A DNA stretch of 64,000 bases, from NCBI RefSeq assembly GCF_003390915.1, contig NZ_QMEM01000011.1:1-64000 (forward strand), in the 5' to 3' direction. Source of the DNA: Lewinella sp. IMCC34183 (GTDB lineage Bacteria > Bacteroidota > Bacteroidia > Chitinophagales > Saprospiraceae). Shown here piece after piece: positions 7,708 through 17,363 of this stretch (positions within the stretch are counted from its first letter, which is position 1; every line of letters begins with the position of its first letter). A program made the position numbers and the translations under genes. Under the pieces are notes generated by a model. The model made no database searches, was not told the origin of the DNA, and saw only the letters and a list, made by a program, of their open reading frames with translations.

Positions 7708-9426
7708 CTAGTAGCCGGGGTTCTGTCCGAGTACATCAAGTCCCTGCAGGTCGATCTGTCCCTGGGGGATCGGGTAGTAGAGATCCTGGGGGGAGGTAAA
7801 GACCGCGCCGCCGAACTGGACGGGGAGGTACTGCTTCTCGTAGTTGATGTAACCGGGGATGAAGCTTTCCAAACGGCCCCAGCGACGCAGATCGAAGAAG
7901 CGGTGGCCCTCACCGGAGAGTTCCAGCTTTCTTTCGAATTGCACGATCTTACGGGCGTTATCCTGGCTGCCCAGGTCGTCGTAGGTAGAGATTTCGTAGT
8001 TGGCGGGAGAATCTTCCAGTACGGAATTAGCGGCACGTTCGCGGACCATGTTGATCAGGTCCTTGGCCCGGTCGAGGTCACCCAGTTCGATCTCGGTTTC
8101 GGCCAGCATAAGCAGCACGTCGGCGTAGCGGACGACGATGTAGTTCACGGCCGGGTAACCACGGGTCCAGCTCGTACCATCGGAGAAAGTGTTCTCCTGC
8201 GATGCGTAGTAGATGAACTTCTTGGGAGCGTAAGGACCACCGTGGCCCTGGTCGCGGATCCAGTTGCGGCCGGGGAAGGGGCCCCAGTCCAGGTAGGGAA
8301 TACCCCGACGGCCTACCGAGTGGTCGAGGCGGGGATCCACCGGCTTGTCGTCGATCGAGTAGGGATCGGCGGAGGCAAGGCCGAAGTCGGAAACGATCTC
8401 GTTATCGGCGCTGCGGTACCCCTCGTCGAAGATGGGCTTACCGTCTTCGGTGCGGAAGGAGTTGACCAGGTCGAAACTGGGCTGGAAGAATCCACAGCAA
8501 CCGCCAGGTCCGCTGGAGCCGGTGTTGTTGGGAAAGTTGAGTACAAAGTCAGGGTTCGCGTTGTTGACCGTACCCGTGTTCGCGGCTGCCTGGATCGCGA
8601 AGATCGACTCCTTGTTGTTGTCGAAGGCGGCATTGAACAGGTCAGGGTAGTTTTCCATCAGACCGACGGCCTGTCCGTTGGCGGTCTGTCCGTTTTCGAC
8701 CACCCAGTCAAACAGGTTCTTGGCCTCGGGGTACTTCTTCTGGAAAAGGTACGTCTTGCCGAGGAGGGCGGCGGCGGCGGTCTTATTAGCGCGTCCGGCC
8801 TGGTCCTGAATAGCCGGCAGGTTGTCGTAGGCAAATTTGAAGTCAGCCTCGATTTCCGGCCAGAGACCGGACGACGGGGTGGTGACGGCCTCTTCGGAGG
8901 TCATGTTCTCCGTGATGAAGGGCGCCTTGTCGAAGGAAATTTTCAACTGGAAGTAGTACAGTCCCCGCAGGAACCGGCCTTCGGCGATCGCGCCGGTGCG
9001 GAATTCCTCGCTAACGTTGGGATCTTCGGAGCCCTGAGCGATGGAGATCGCCGCGTTGGAGCGTGCAACGCCCTCAAAGAGACCGTTCCAGCGGTCGGAA
9101 GGGACCCGGGAGGTGGGGGTAAGCTGGTACTCGACGACCTGATTAATATCGGTAAAGTCACCGGTTTCCGTACCCTTGTTGGCATCACCGCCCTGGATAG
9201 AGCCGTTGGTCCAGTTGGAAGCACCGGAAAAGTAGTTGCCCCGGCCGCCCAACTGGGAGTAGGCGCCCAGCAGGAGCCCGTCGATACCGGCGCGGCTGCT
9301 CAGGACCGACTCGTTCAGGGAGCCCGTCGGGGCCACTTCTAGAAAATTGTCGGAACAGCTGTGAAAAGCCAACCCGAACGCCGAAAGGGCGACAAATAGA
9401 TACGTGAGACGTTGTTTGGTCTGCAT
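7708..9426 (-). CDS. SusD/RagB family nutrient-binding lipoprotein
   Basis: SusD-like lipoproteins sit on the outer surface and form the lid of the SusC transporter. The 572-aa protein starts with a lipoprotein signal and lipobox ending at Cys24 (LAFHSC), followed by 'SDNFLEVAPTGSLNE', the usual SusD beginning. TPR-like helices follow ('RNAAISIAQ', 'RFLRGLYYFQLKISF', 'AALLGKTYLFQKKYPEAKNLF'), and the C-terminus has the family signature 'VRYADVLLMLAETEIELGD' and 'FERKLELSGEGHRFFDLRRWG'. The ATG at 9426 is preferred over the upstream ATG at 9501 because it starts at the signal peptide. It follows SusC by 78 nt in the same operon. The substrate cannot be told: no glycoside hydrolase or protease gene adjoins. 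Confidence 0.95.
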   Translation of the reverse strand: MQTKQRLTYLFVALSAFGLAFHSCSDNFLEVAPTGSLNESVLSSRAGIDGLLLGAYSQLGGRGNYFSGASNWTNGSIQGGDANKGTETGDFTDINQVVEYQLTPTSRVPSDRWNGLFEGVARSNAAISIAQGSEDPNVSEEFRTGAIAEGRFLRGLYYFQLKISFDKAPFITENMTSEEAVTTPSSGLWPEIEADFKFAYDNLPAIQDQAGRANKTAAAALLGKTYLFQKKYPEAKNLFDWVVENGQTANGQAVGLMENYPDLFNAAFDNNKESIFAIQAAANTGTVNNANPDFVLNFPNNTGSSGPGGCCGFFQPSFDLVNSFRTEDGKPIFDEGYRSADNEIVSDFGLASADPYSIDDKPVDPRLDHSVGRRGIPYLDWGPFPGRNWIRDQGHGGPYAPKKFIYYASQENTFSDGTSWTRGYPAVNYIVVRYADVLLMLAETEIELGDLDRAKDLINMVRERAANSVLEDSPANYEISTYDDLGSQDNARKIVQFERKLELSGEGHRFFDLRRWGRLESFIPGYINYEKQYLPVQFGGAVFTSPQDLYYPIPQGQIDLQGLDVLGQNPGY

Positions 9427-9504
9427 GATGTTGTTGTTGTAATGTGTTCGTGACGCACCGGGCACCCACCGCATCTTGGTCGATGGGTGCCCGATACTCA
9501 CTAA

Positions 9505-12500
9505 TTAAAATCCGAGGCTTACGCTGAAGTTGTAGCCCCGCGTGACCGGGTAGTTACCCAGGTCGACGCCGAACAGGGTATCGGCGGCACCGCCTACGGC
9601 GGGGTCCAGGCCATCGTATCCGGAGATGGTGAACAGGTTGTTCGCGGCCAGGGAAACGCGGAAGTTGGTCAGCGCGCCGTTGAACAGCTCGTCGGGGAAG
9701 GTGTAGCCCAGCGCGATGTTCTGCAGACGCAGGTAGTCGGCACTCTCCACGTAGTAGCTGTTCGACTGCGTAGAGGTGCTGAAGTTGGAGACGTTCTCGT
9801 AGATCGGTACGTCGGTGTTGGGGTTCTGGGGCGTCCAGCTGTCCAGCACGCGCGTCGAAACCGCGGCGCCTACGAAGGTGCCGTAGAAATCCGTGAACCA
9901 CTTAGAGTAGTTGTAGACTTCGCCGCCGAGTGCGGTGTAGAAGAAGGTCGTCAGGTCGACGCCTTTGTAGTTGAGGCGCAGGTTGAAGCCACCGGTAAAG
10001 TCCGGTACGGCGCTACCGAGGAATGTACGGTCGGCCTCGTCGATGATCCCGTCGGGTACACCCGTGAGTTCTCCGGCATCGTTGCGGCTGTTGTTATCCT
10101 CGTAGCGGAAGCGGCCGGGAGCGGCACCTTCCTGGGTGGGAGCGTTCGCCACTTCCGCGGCGCTCTGGAAGAGTCCGGTAACCTTGTAACCGAAGAAGCT
10201 GGACAGCGGCTGGCCAACCTGGTTGCGCACGATGGTACCGTTGATCCGGGGGCTGGCTACGTTGGTATCAAAGAAGTCTACGTCGTCGGTAAACTTGGTG
10301 ATCTCGTTGTGCAGCAGGGCACCGTTGATGGTAGCCTCGATACTGAAGTCGGAACCGATCTTGGTCCGGTAGATGAACTGGGCGTCGATGCCCTCATTCA
10401 GCATGCTGCCGATGTTGACCGACGGCGGCGTGGCGGATGGGCCGAGTACGTTGGGCACGGCCAGCTGTACCAGCAGGTCGTTGGTCTGCTTGCGCCACAG
10501 GTCGACGATGATGTCGAAGTTGCCACCGGCCAGGGTAGCGTCAAAACCTACGTTGGAAGTAACGGAGGTTTCCCAGCGGGCGGCCTCCGTTCCGATACGG
10601 CTGCGGTAGAAGCCGGCGATGGCCGACGAGTTGGTGCCGCCGATGTCGTAGCTCGAAGCACCCAGCGACGTGCCGTAGAGCGAGAAGCGGTTGTCACCGG
10701 AGACGTTGTTCGAGTTACCCATCTGCCCCCATCCACCGCGGATCTTCAGGTCGGTAAAGAGCGTCTGGTTCTGCATGAAGGGCTCGGCGGTCACGCGCCA
10801 GGCGGCGGAGATGGCGGGGAAGGTTCCGTAGCGGCTGTCGGCACCGAAGCGGCTCGAACCGTCGCGCCGCAGTACACCGGTGAGGTAGTAGCGGTCGTTC
10901 CAGTTGTAATTCAGCTGGCCAAAGACCGAGTAAAAGCGGCTGCCGTTGCTGAAGTCCGAAGTGACCACGCGGCTGCTGACGTTATTGAGCGACACGAAGT
11001 CGGGGCTCTCACTGAAGGGGTTGATGCCCGAGCCGTTGCTGTTGCGGTTCTTGCCGATCTCGAGAGCCTCTACACCCAACAGAACATTGAGATTATGTCC
11101 GCCGGAGAACTCGGTGGCGTAGGTAGCCGTGTTGGTCCAAATCCAGTCGGTGCTGTACCCCTGGAATTCGTTGTAGGAGAAGCTACCGATGTTTTCGGCG
11201 TTCTCGTAGGTGGAGCGGCCGTAAGCGCGACCGTTGTAGCCCGTGTAGCGGCCGCCGAAGCTGCTGCGGAGGGTGAGGGATTCAATAGGATCGAACTCCA
11301 GGTACAGGTTGCCGAAGGCGATGTTGTCGAAGTTCTGATTGTTGGCCAGTCCTTCCCGTTCGGCGACGGGGTTGCGGGGGTTACCGAAGCCGGGCGCCCG
11401 GGTACCGGCGTAGCCGCCGAAGACGTCACGGACGGGGATCAGCGGGTTGAGGCGGAAGGCGGAGAGGATCTGGTTTTCCTCGTTCGCGCTGCCGGCACCT
11501 CCCCCGCCGCCGGTAAGGCCCAGGGTCTTGCGGTGGGTAAATTGCAGGTTTTGCCCGAAGCGCAGGCGGCTGCCGAGGTCGAACTCGGTATTCATCCGCG
11601 CGGTGTACCGCTCGTAGGAGTTGTTGAGCAGAATACCTTCCTGGATCTGGGCGCCCAGGCTGACGTAGTAACGAGCGGATTCCGTCGAACCGGTAAAGCC
11701 GACCGTATGGCGGTTGACCATGGCCCGGCGGGTAATCTCGTCGTACCAGTCGGTTCCCTCCCGGTTCGCGCGAACGACCTGGTACAGCGGACCCGCATTC
11801 GGGTCGATGTTGTACTGGTTCCGCTGTTCTTCGAGGTCGATTTCGCCGGAGACGCCGCCGATACCGCCGACCAGAATGTAGTCGGGTACCACGGGCGAAT
11901 TGCCCTTGCCGTACTGCGGGTGGTCGAACACCGGATCGGTACCGTTGGCGGCAGCGGTGTTGCGGATGGCCTCCCAGGTTTTCAGGGCGTCCTGCTCGGG
12001 GCTGAGGATGGGGTTGCCGCTACCGGGATCGGTAAAGCCGACCAGGCCGTTATAGCTTACCCGCAGCGGAGAGGGCTCGGCGCTGCCCCGCTTGGTCTGG
12101 ATGACAACCACCCCGTTGGCAGCACGCGCTCCGTAGATCGAGGCGGATGCAGCATCCTTTAGGATACTGGTGTTCTGGATGTCGTCCGGGGACAGGAAGT
12201 CGATATTGGTCTGCGGTACACCGTCCACCACGTAGAGCGGGTTGTTGCCGCCGAACGAACCGAAGCCGCGGACGCGAATGATGGACTGGGTTCCCGGCTG
12301 GCCGTTGGTGATGACCGTTACACCGGCCGCGCGGCCCTGCAGCTGCTGCTCGACGTTACCCGAGGGGATAGCGGTAAGCTCCTCCGTGCTGACCGTGGAG
12401 ATGGCACCGGTGGTCTGCCGCTTGCTGGTTACGGCGTAACCGGTAACGACGATTTCGTCCAGGGCTACACCCTCCGTCATGACCACGTCCACGACCGTCT

Positions 12501-12753
12501 GCCCGCTCAGGGTGATGGTCTGGGTTTCGTAGCCCGTAAAGGAATAGATGAGGTCTACTACGTTTTCCGGAACCGTGAGGCTGTAGTTACCGTCCAGGTC
12601 CGCGACGGTACCGGCCGAGGTACCCTTGGCTAGAACGGTAGCTCCCACCAGCGGAAATCCGTCCGGATCTGTAATGGTTCCGGTCACCGTGGTTTGCCCG
12701 TAGATGGCGGCTGAGCACAGCAGCGCCATCAACAGGCTCAATAATTGTTTCAT
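9505..12753 (-). CDS. SusC/RagA family TonB-linked outer-membrane transporter
   Basis: This 1082-aa TonB-dependent receptor imports large nutrients with the SusD partner. It has a signal peptide (1-19), a carboxypeptidase-regulatory-like domain (about 21-95, 'VTGTITDPDGFPLVGATVLAKGT'), a linker with 'LDEIVVTGY', a plug domain (about 105-225, 'PLYVVDGVPQ', 'ILKDAASASIYGARAANGVVVIQTK') and a 22-strand-type barrel ending in Phe ('NFSVSLGF'). The length is normal for the family. It is the first gene of the SusCD operon. No ECF sigma/anti-sigma pair lies next to it. The regulator of the locus is not visible in the window. Confidence 0.95.
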   Translation of the reverse strand: MKQLLSLLMALLCSAAIYGQTTVTGTITDPDGFPLVGATVLAKGTSAGTVADLDGNYSLTVPENVVDLIYSFTGYETQTITLSGQTVVDVVMTEGVALDEIVVTGYAVTSKRQTTGAISTVSTEELTAIPSGNVEQQLQGRAAGVTVITNGQPGTQSIIRVRGFGSFGGNNPLYVVDGVPQTNIDFLSPDDIQNTSILKDAASASIYGARAANGVVVIQTKRGSAEPSPLRVSYNGLVGFTDPGSGNPILSPEQDALKTWEAIRNTAAANGTDPVFDHPQYGKGNSPVVPDYILVGGIGGVSGEIDLEEQRNQYNIDPNAGPLYQVVRANREGTDWYDEITRRAMVNRHTVGFTGSTESARYYVSLGAQIQEGILLNNSYERYTARMNTEFDLGSRLRFGQNLQFTHRKTLGLTGGGGGAGSANEENQILSAFRLNPLIPVRDVFGGYAGTRAPGFGNPRNPVAEREGLANNQNFDNIAFGNLYLEFDPIESLTLRSSFGGRYTGYNGRAYGRSTYENAENIGSFSYNEFQGYSTDWIWTNTATYATEFSGGHNLNVLLGVEALEIGKNRNSNGSGINPFSESPDFVSLNNVSSRVVTSDFSNGSRFYSVFGQLNYNWNDRYYLTGVLRRDGSSRFGADSRYGTFPAISAAWRVTAEPFMQNQTLFTDLKIRGGWGQMGNSNNVSGDNRFSLYGTSLGASSYDIGGTNSSAIAGFYRSRIGTEAARWETSVTSNVGFDATLAGGNFDIIVDLWRKQTNDLLVQLAVPNVLGPSATPPSVNIGSMLNEGIDAQFIYRTKIGSDFSIEATINGALLHNEITKFTDDVDFFDTNVASPRINGTIVRNQVGQPLSSFFGYKVTGLFQSAAEVANAPTQEGAAPGRFRYEDNNSRNDAGELTGVPDGIIDEADRTFLGSAVPDFTGGFNLRLNYKGVDLTTFFYTALGGEVYNYSKWFTDFYGTFVGAAVSTRVLDSWTPQNPNTDVPIYENVSNFSTSTQSNSYYVESADYLRLQNIALGYTFPDELFNGALTNFRVSLAANNLFTISGYDGLDPAVGGAADTLFGVDLGNYPVTRGYNFSVSLGF

Positions 12754-12955
12754 GATCGAGATTAAGTAAGTGAGGCAATTTTTGTTGATCGAGTGCTAGT
12801 TAACATTAACCAGATATTTCTAACACGCCGCTAACATACCGAATAATTAGAAGATAAGGAGAGGGGAAAATTCCACGTTTGCCCGACGATGTACGGCATT
12901 GTCTTGCACCTGCCGCACTACGCAACGTTATCTTGCGCCCGGTTTAATTACAGAT

Positions 12956-15900
12956 ATGAAATTTCCTCTAACGCTTATTTCTGGCGCACTGGTTCTTGTT
13001 TTGTCCTGTGGAGACGCCGAAGCACCCACGCTGTTCGAACGTATTCCGACCCAAAAAAGCGGCCTCACTTTCGCAAATCGGATCACTGAAAACGACACGT
13101 TTAACATTCTAGACTTCGAATACGTCTACAACGGCGGCGGCGTCGGGGCCGCCGATTTCAACGACGACGGGCTTACCGATCTTTACTTCTCCGGCAATAC
13201 GGCCGAGAACCGGCTCTTCCTCAACCTCGGCGATCTCCGCTTCACCGACGTGACGGAAACCGCCGGCGTGAGCGGGCGCGGACGCTGGTGCAGTGGGGTG
13301 ACGGTAGCGGATGTCAACGGGGATGGCCGGCCCGATATCTACGTCAACGCGACGGTCTACACGCCCGGGCAGCGCCGGGCCAACCTACTCTACCTCAACG
13401 AAGGCTCCTCTCCGGCGGCCGGCGGCGGCCCCGCCGTACCGCGCTTCCGGGAGGTCGCCGCGATCTGCGGCATCGCCGACACCACCCACAGTACCCAGTC
13501 CGTATTCTTCGACTACGACCGCGACGGCGACCTCGACCTCTACGTGCTGGTCAATGAAATGGACGACCGCGCGCTCCCCAACCGCTACCTGCCCAAGATC
13601 ACCGACGGCACGGGCCGCAAAAACGACCGGCTTTACCGCAACGACGGCCTCGCCGCCGAAGGGTTGCCGCGCTTCACCGACGTGACCCGAGAGGCCGGCA
13701 TCCTGAAGGAAGGTTACGGCCTCGGCGTCACGGTCTGTGACATCAACGCCGACGGCTGGCCGGACATCTACGTGACCAACGACTACGTCAGCAACGACCT
13801 GCTCTGGATCAATAACCAGGATGGCACCTTCACCGACCGCGCCGGCGAGGTACTCAAGCACAGCAGCTACTCGGCCATGGGCAACGACGTGGCCGACCTC
13901 AATGGCGATGGCCGGGACGACGTGTTCACCGTCGATATGTTTCCCGAAAATAACCTCCGGCGCAAGGCCATGATGGCCCCCAACAACTACAACGCCTACC
14001 TGAACAACGACCGCTTCGGCTACCTGCCGCAGTTTTCCCGTAACGCGCTGCAACTCAACCGCGCGCGCGCCGACGGTGGATTCGTACTTACCGAGATCGG
14101 CATGCTGGCCGGAGTGTCCGCTACCGACTGGAGCTGGAGTCCCCTGGCGGCCGACGTGGATAACGACGGCGACCGCGACCTGCTCATCACCAACGGCTTC
14201 CCGCGCGACGTTACCGACCGCGACTTTATGGACTACAACGTGCAGGTCTCGCGGCTGGCCAGCCGCGAGACCCGTCTGGCGCAAATCCCCTCGGTCAAGA
14301 TACCCAACTACGCCTACGAAAACGACGGGGCCCCCATCCCCCGCTTCACCAAACGCATCGCGGAGTGGGGTTTTGACTACCCCTCCTTCAGCAACGGTGC
14401 CGCCTATGCCGACCTCGACAACGACGGCGACCTCGACTACGTCGTGAATAACATCAACGACAGCTGCTTCCTCTTTCGCAACGACCTGATCTCCACCGGG
14501 CGGGGGGCCGATTCCACCCGCTGGTTGCAGGTCCGCCTCACCGGCGAGGGGCTCAACACCCAGGCCATCGGGGCACGCGTAACCGTTCGTTCCCGCCGCG
14601 GGGAGCAGACCGCTTACCAGCAGCCCGTACGCGGCTTCCTGTCCAGCGTAGCCGATGTACTGCACTTCGGATTTTCGGCCTCGGATTCGGTACTGGACGT
14701 GCGGATCGACTGGCCCGACGGCTCGCGCTACCTGTATAAGAACATCAGCCTGGACCAGCGGATCACGCTGGGCAAGACGGACGGGCAGCCGGTGCCCGCC
14801 ACGGAGGTCGCACGGTCCGCCAGCCCAGGCCTGCGGGCCGCGCCGGACCTTCTCACGGCCCTACCCCGCCACCGGGACAGCCTGTTCATTGACTTCAACG
14901 TGCAGCCGCTGCTCCCCCACAAGCTCTCGGAGTACGGGCCCGGACTGGCCGTCGGAGACGTCGACGGCGACGGCCGCGACGATCTCTACCGCAGCGGTTC
15001 CCATTTCTTCTCCGGCGAACTACTGCTGCAAACGACCGGCGCCGACGGGCAACCCGCCTTCGAACGGGTACCCTTCCCGGAAGACCGGGCGGACGCCGAG
15101 GAGCTCGGGGCTCTTTTCTTTGACGCCGACGGTGATGGAGACGATGACCTTTACCTGGTGAGTGGTGGCAGCGAGTACTCGATCGACCGCCCGGAACTGA
15201 TCGACCGACTCCTGCTCAACGACGGCCGTGGCACCTTCAGCCCGGCCCCGGACGCGCTGCCGAACCTACGGTCGAGCGGCTCCTGCGTACGTGCGGCGGA
15301 CGTCGACCGCGACGGCGACCTGGACCTCTTCGTCGGGGGGCGCCTGCATCCCGGCCGGTTTCCCGCACCCGTGGACAGCTACCTGCTCTACAATGACGGA
15401 CGGGGACACTTCGCACCTACGTCCGCGCCCGAGTTCTCCGCCTTCGGCCTGGTCACCGACGCCCTCTGGACCGACTACAACAACGACGGCTGGGTGGACC
15501 TGATCGTGGTTGGCCAGGGCATGTCGCCCCGCCTCTACGAGAACCGGGACGGCGAGCTGCACGACGCCACGCCGGAGGCCTTCGGCAGTTACGTGGGGTG
15601 GTGGAACAGCGTGGTGGCCGCGGACTTCGATGGCGACGGCGACCTGGATTACGTCTGCGGAAACTTCGGTCAGAATAACCTGTATGGGGGCAGCGGAAGC
15701 GACTACGTGGGCCTGTACGGGGGGGATTTCGACGGCAACGGCGGGTACGACCTCCTGGTGGCCGACTACGCCCTTGCCGAGGACGGCACGTACCAGGAAT
15801 TCCCGCACAATCAGCGTAACGACTCCGAAAAGCAGATCATCGCCCTGAAGCGTATCTACCCACGGCACGAGGCCTTCGGAAGGGCTACGATGGAGGAGAT

Positions 15901-16510
15901 CCTCGCCAACTTCCCCGCCGCCGAAGTAACCGCCCTGCGCGCCAACTACCTGCGGTCGGCCTGGCTGGAGAATCGCGGAGACGGCAATTTTACCGCTCAT
16001 TCGCTTCCGAGGTCGGCACAGGTGGCCCCGATCTTCGGGATGCAGCCCATCGACGTCAATGCCGATGGCTATCCCGACCTCGTGGCCATTGGTAACGACT
16101 TCGGCACGGAGACGGGTATGGGGATGCTGGACGGCCTTAACGGACTCGTCCTCACCTTCGATCCGGAGCGCCACACCTTCACCGAGGCCGCCGAACACGA
16201 CTTTTTCGTTCCCGGCAACGGACGCAGCCTCACCGTCGTCAACGTCGGGGGGCTCCCGACCCTCGTGGCCGCCGAAAACCAGGGCAGCACCCGGGCTTTC
16301 GTCCTTACGGGAGAAGCGCCCCGGGCGGTCCGGGTACCCGCCGACGCGCAACGGGTGACGTACACCCTCGACGGCCGGCCAACGCTCACCGAGGTGTATT
16401 ACGGCAGTGGCTACCTGAGTCAGCGCAGCCGTACGGTATGGTTACCGGCCGGGGCCACCGACGTGCGTATCGTCACCTTCGCGGGTGATGCCACTTCCCC
16501 CAGCCGCTAA
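12956..16510 (+). CDS. FG-GAP/VCBS repeat and ASPIC/UnbV-domain lipoprotein
   Basis: This 1184-aa surface or periplasmic lipoprotein (lipobox VLVLSC, Cys18) has many calcium-binding-type FG-GAP/VCBS motifs, for example 'AADFNDDGLTDLYFSG', 'VADVNGDGRPDIYVN', 'ADLDNDGDLDYVVNN' and 'AADFDGDGDLDYVCGN'. An ASPIC/UnbV module lies between the two propeller halves ('QAIGARVTVRSRRGEQTAYQQPVRGF...VRIDWPDG'). Such proteins often accompany SusCD pairs in Bacteroidota; their biochemical role is unsettled. The start ATG 12956 is chosen because it opens the lipoprotein signal; the frame runs 19 codons further up. TATCTTG at about 12929-12935 could be the -7 element. Confidence 0.88.
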   Translation: MKFPLTLISGALVLVLSCGDAEAPTLFERIPTQKSGLTFANRITENDTFNILDFEYVYNGGGVGAADFNDDGLTDLYFSGNTAENRLFLNLGDLRFTDVTETAGVSGRGRWCSGVTVADVNGDGRPDIYVNATVYTPGQRRANLLYLNEGSSPAAGGGPAVPRFREVAAICGIADTTHSTQSVFFDYDRDGDLDLYVLVNEMDDRALPNRYLPKITDGTGRKNDRLYRNDGLAAEGLPRFTDVTREAGILKEGYGLGVTVCDINADGWPDIYVTNDYVSNDLLWINNQDGTFTDRAGEVLKHSSYSAMGNDVADLNGDGRDDVFTVDMFPENNLRRKAMMAPNNYNAYLNNDRFGYLPQFSRNALQLNRARADGGFVLTEIGMLAGVSATDWSWSPLAADVDNDGDRDLLITNGFPRDVTDRDFMDYNVQVSRLASRETRLAQIPSVKIPNYAYENDGAPIPRFTKRIAEWGFDYPSFSNGAAYADLDNDGDLDYVVNNINDSCFLFRNDLISTGRGADSTRWLQVRLTGEGLNTQAIGARVTVRSRRGEQTAYQQPVRGFLSSVADVLHFGFSASDSVLDVRIDWPDGSRYLYKNISLDQRITLGKTDGQPVPATEVARSASPGLRAAPDLLTALPRHRDSLFIDFNVQPLLPHKLSEYGPGLAVGDVDGDGRDDLYRSGSHFFSGELLLQTTGADGQPAFERVPFPEDRADAEELGALFFDADGDGDDDLYLVSGGSEYSIDRPELIDRLLLNDGRGTFSPAPDALPNLRSSGSCVRAADVDRDGDLDLFVGGRLHPGRFPAPVDSYLLYNDGRGHFAPTSAPEFSAFGLVTDALWTDYNNDGWVDLIVVGQGMSPRLYENRDGELHDATPEAFGSYVGWWNSVVAADFDGDGDLDYVCGNFGQNNLYGGSGSDYVGLYGGDFDGNGGYDLLVADYALAEDGTYQEFPHNQRNDSEKQIIALKRIYPRHEAFGRATMEEILANFPAAEVTALRANYLRSAWLENRGDGNFTAHSLPRSAQVAPIFGMQPIDVNADGYPDLVAIGNDFGTETGMGMLDGLNGLVLTFDPERHTFTEAAEHDFFVPGNGRSLTVVNVGGLPTLVAAENQGSTRAFVLTGEAPRAVRVPADAQRVTYTLDGRPTLTEVYYGSGYLSQRSRTVWLPAGATDVRIVTFAGDATSPSR

Positions 16511-16511
16511 A

Positions 16512-17231
16512 TCAGCCGACGGTCATCGGCACCTCCATAGCCAGGACGCGCGCCCCCTCCGCCCCGGCCACCAGCCGGAACGTTTCCGTTTCGGTGATGC
16601 CCAGTCCGTCCCGGCGGCCCAGGGAATGCCCGTCGACCTCCGCGCTACCTTCCAGCACGAAGAGGTAGACGCCGTGGCCGGATTGGTGCAGGGGGTAGTC
16701 CAGTGCCTGTCCGCGCTCCGCTCGCGTAATGCTGAAGTAGGCATCCTGGTGCAACCATACGGCCCCGTCGCGGGGCTCGGGGGCGGCCACCACCTGCCAG
16801 CGGCCCCGCTCCGCCCCGGCGTCGAGATGAATTTGGTCGTAGCGGGGCTCGACGCCGCGCTCTTTCGGGAATACCCAGATCTGGAGGAATTTGACCGCGC
16901 GATCCAGGTTCTTGTTCTTTTCGGAATGTACCACACCGGTACCGGCGCTCATCACCTGGATGTCGCCCTCCCGGATGACGGTGGTGTTGCCCATGCTGTC
17001 GCGGTGCTCGAGGTCGCCCTCTAGTGGCAGGGAGATGATCTCCATATTATCGTGCGGGTGACTGCCGAAGCCGCGCCCGGCGACCACCTCGTCGTCGTTG
17101 AGTACGCGAAGAGCTCCGAACTGCATCCGCTGGGGATCATAATAACTCGCGAAACTGAAGGTATGGTGGGTATTCAGCCAGCCGTGGTTGGCGTGACCGC
17201 GGGAAGCGGCGGGGTGATAGACGGTTTTCAT
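16512..17231 (-). CDS. Pirin family protein
   Basis: Pirins are bicupin metal proteins; some act as quercetinases and some as regulators. This 239-aa protein has the N-terminal 'GHANHGWLNTHHTFSFASYYDP', the metal site region 'FGSHPHDNMEIISLPLEGDLEHRDS' and 'SAGTGVVHSEKN', all family hallmarks. It corresponds to the shorter bacterial YhhW-type pirins. The ATG at 17231 is chosen over the upstream ATG at 17351, since homology starts with MKTVYHPA. Its stop lies 1 nt from the stop of the convergent FG-GAP gene, leaving no room for a terminator. Confidence 0.92.
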   Translation of the reverse strand: MKTVYHPAASRGHANHGWLNTHHTFSFASYYDPQRMQFGALRVLNDDEVVAGRGFGSHPHDNMEIISLPLEGDLEHRDSMGNTTVIREGDIQVMSAGTGVVHSEKNKNLDRAVKFLQIWVFPKERGVEPRYDQIHLDAGAERGRWQVVAAPEPRDGAVWLHQDAYFSITRAERGQALDYPLHQSGHGVYLFVLEGSAEVDGHSLGRRDGLGITETETFRLVAGAEGARVLAMEVPMTVG

Positions 17232-17351
17232 GGCGTTATAGTTGTAGGTACATTTAATACAGAAAGAATAACACCCCAGTCGCTTTCCGGTTGCGTTGGC
17301 AGGGAGGCCCCGAAGGTGCCGCAATACGGCGACCGAACTAAAATACTGCAC

Positions 17352-17358
17352 TACCTTG
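17352..17358 (+). promoter_or_regulatory. -7 promoter element with very short leader
   Basis: TACCTTG, one base short of the TAnnTTTG consensus, stands 5 nt before the ATG of the nucleoid-associated protein. A -33 TTG at normal spacing is not evident. The transcript would have almost no 5' leader. Confidence 0.4.
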
Positions 17359-17363
17359 CCCGC

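Noticed and set aside
10309-12162. 617-codon open frame antisense to the SusC gene
   Set aside because: It is a shadow of a high-GC gene: no domain is recognisable, and the SusC frame is unambiguous. The same holds for the long antisense frames over PorU (3692-4612, 5162-6418), the FG-GAP gene, PorW and the transporter.
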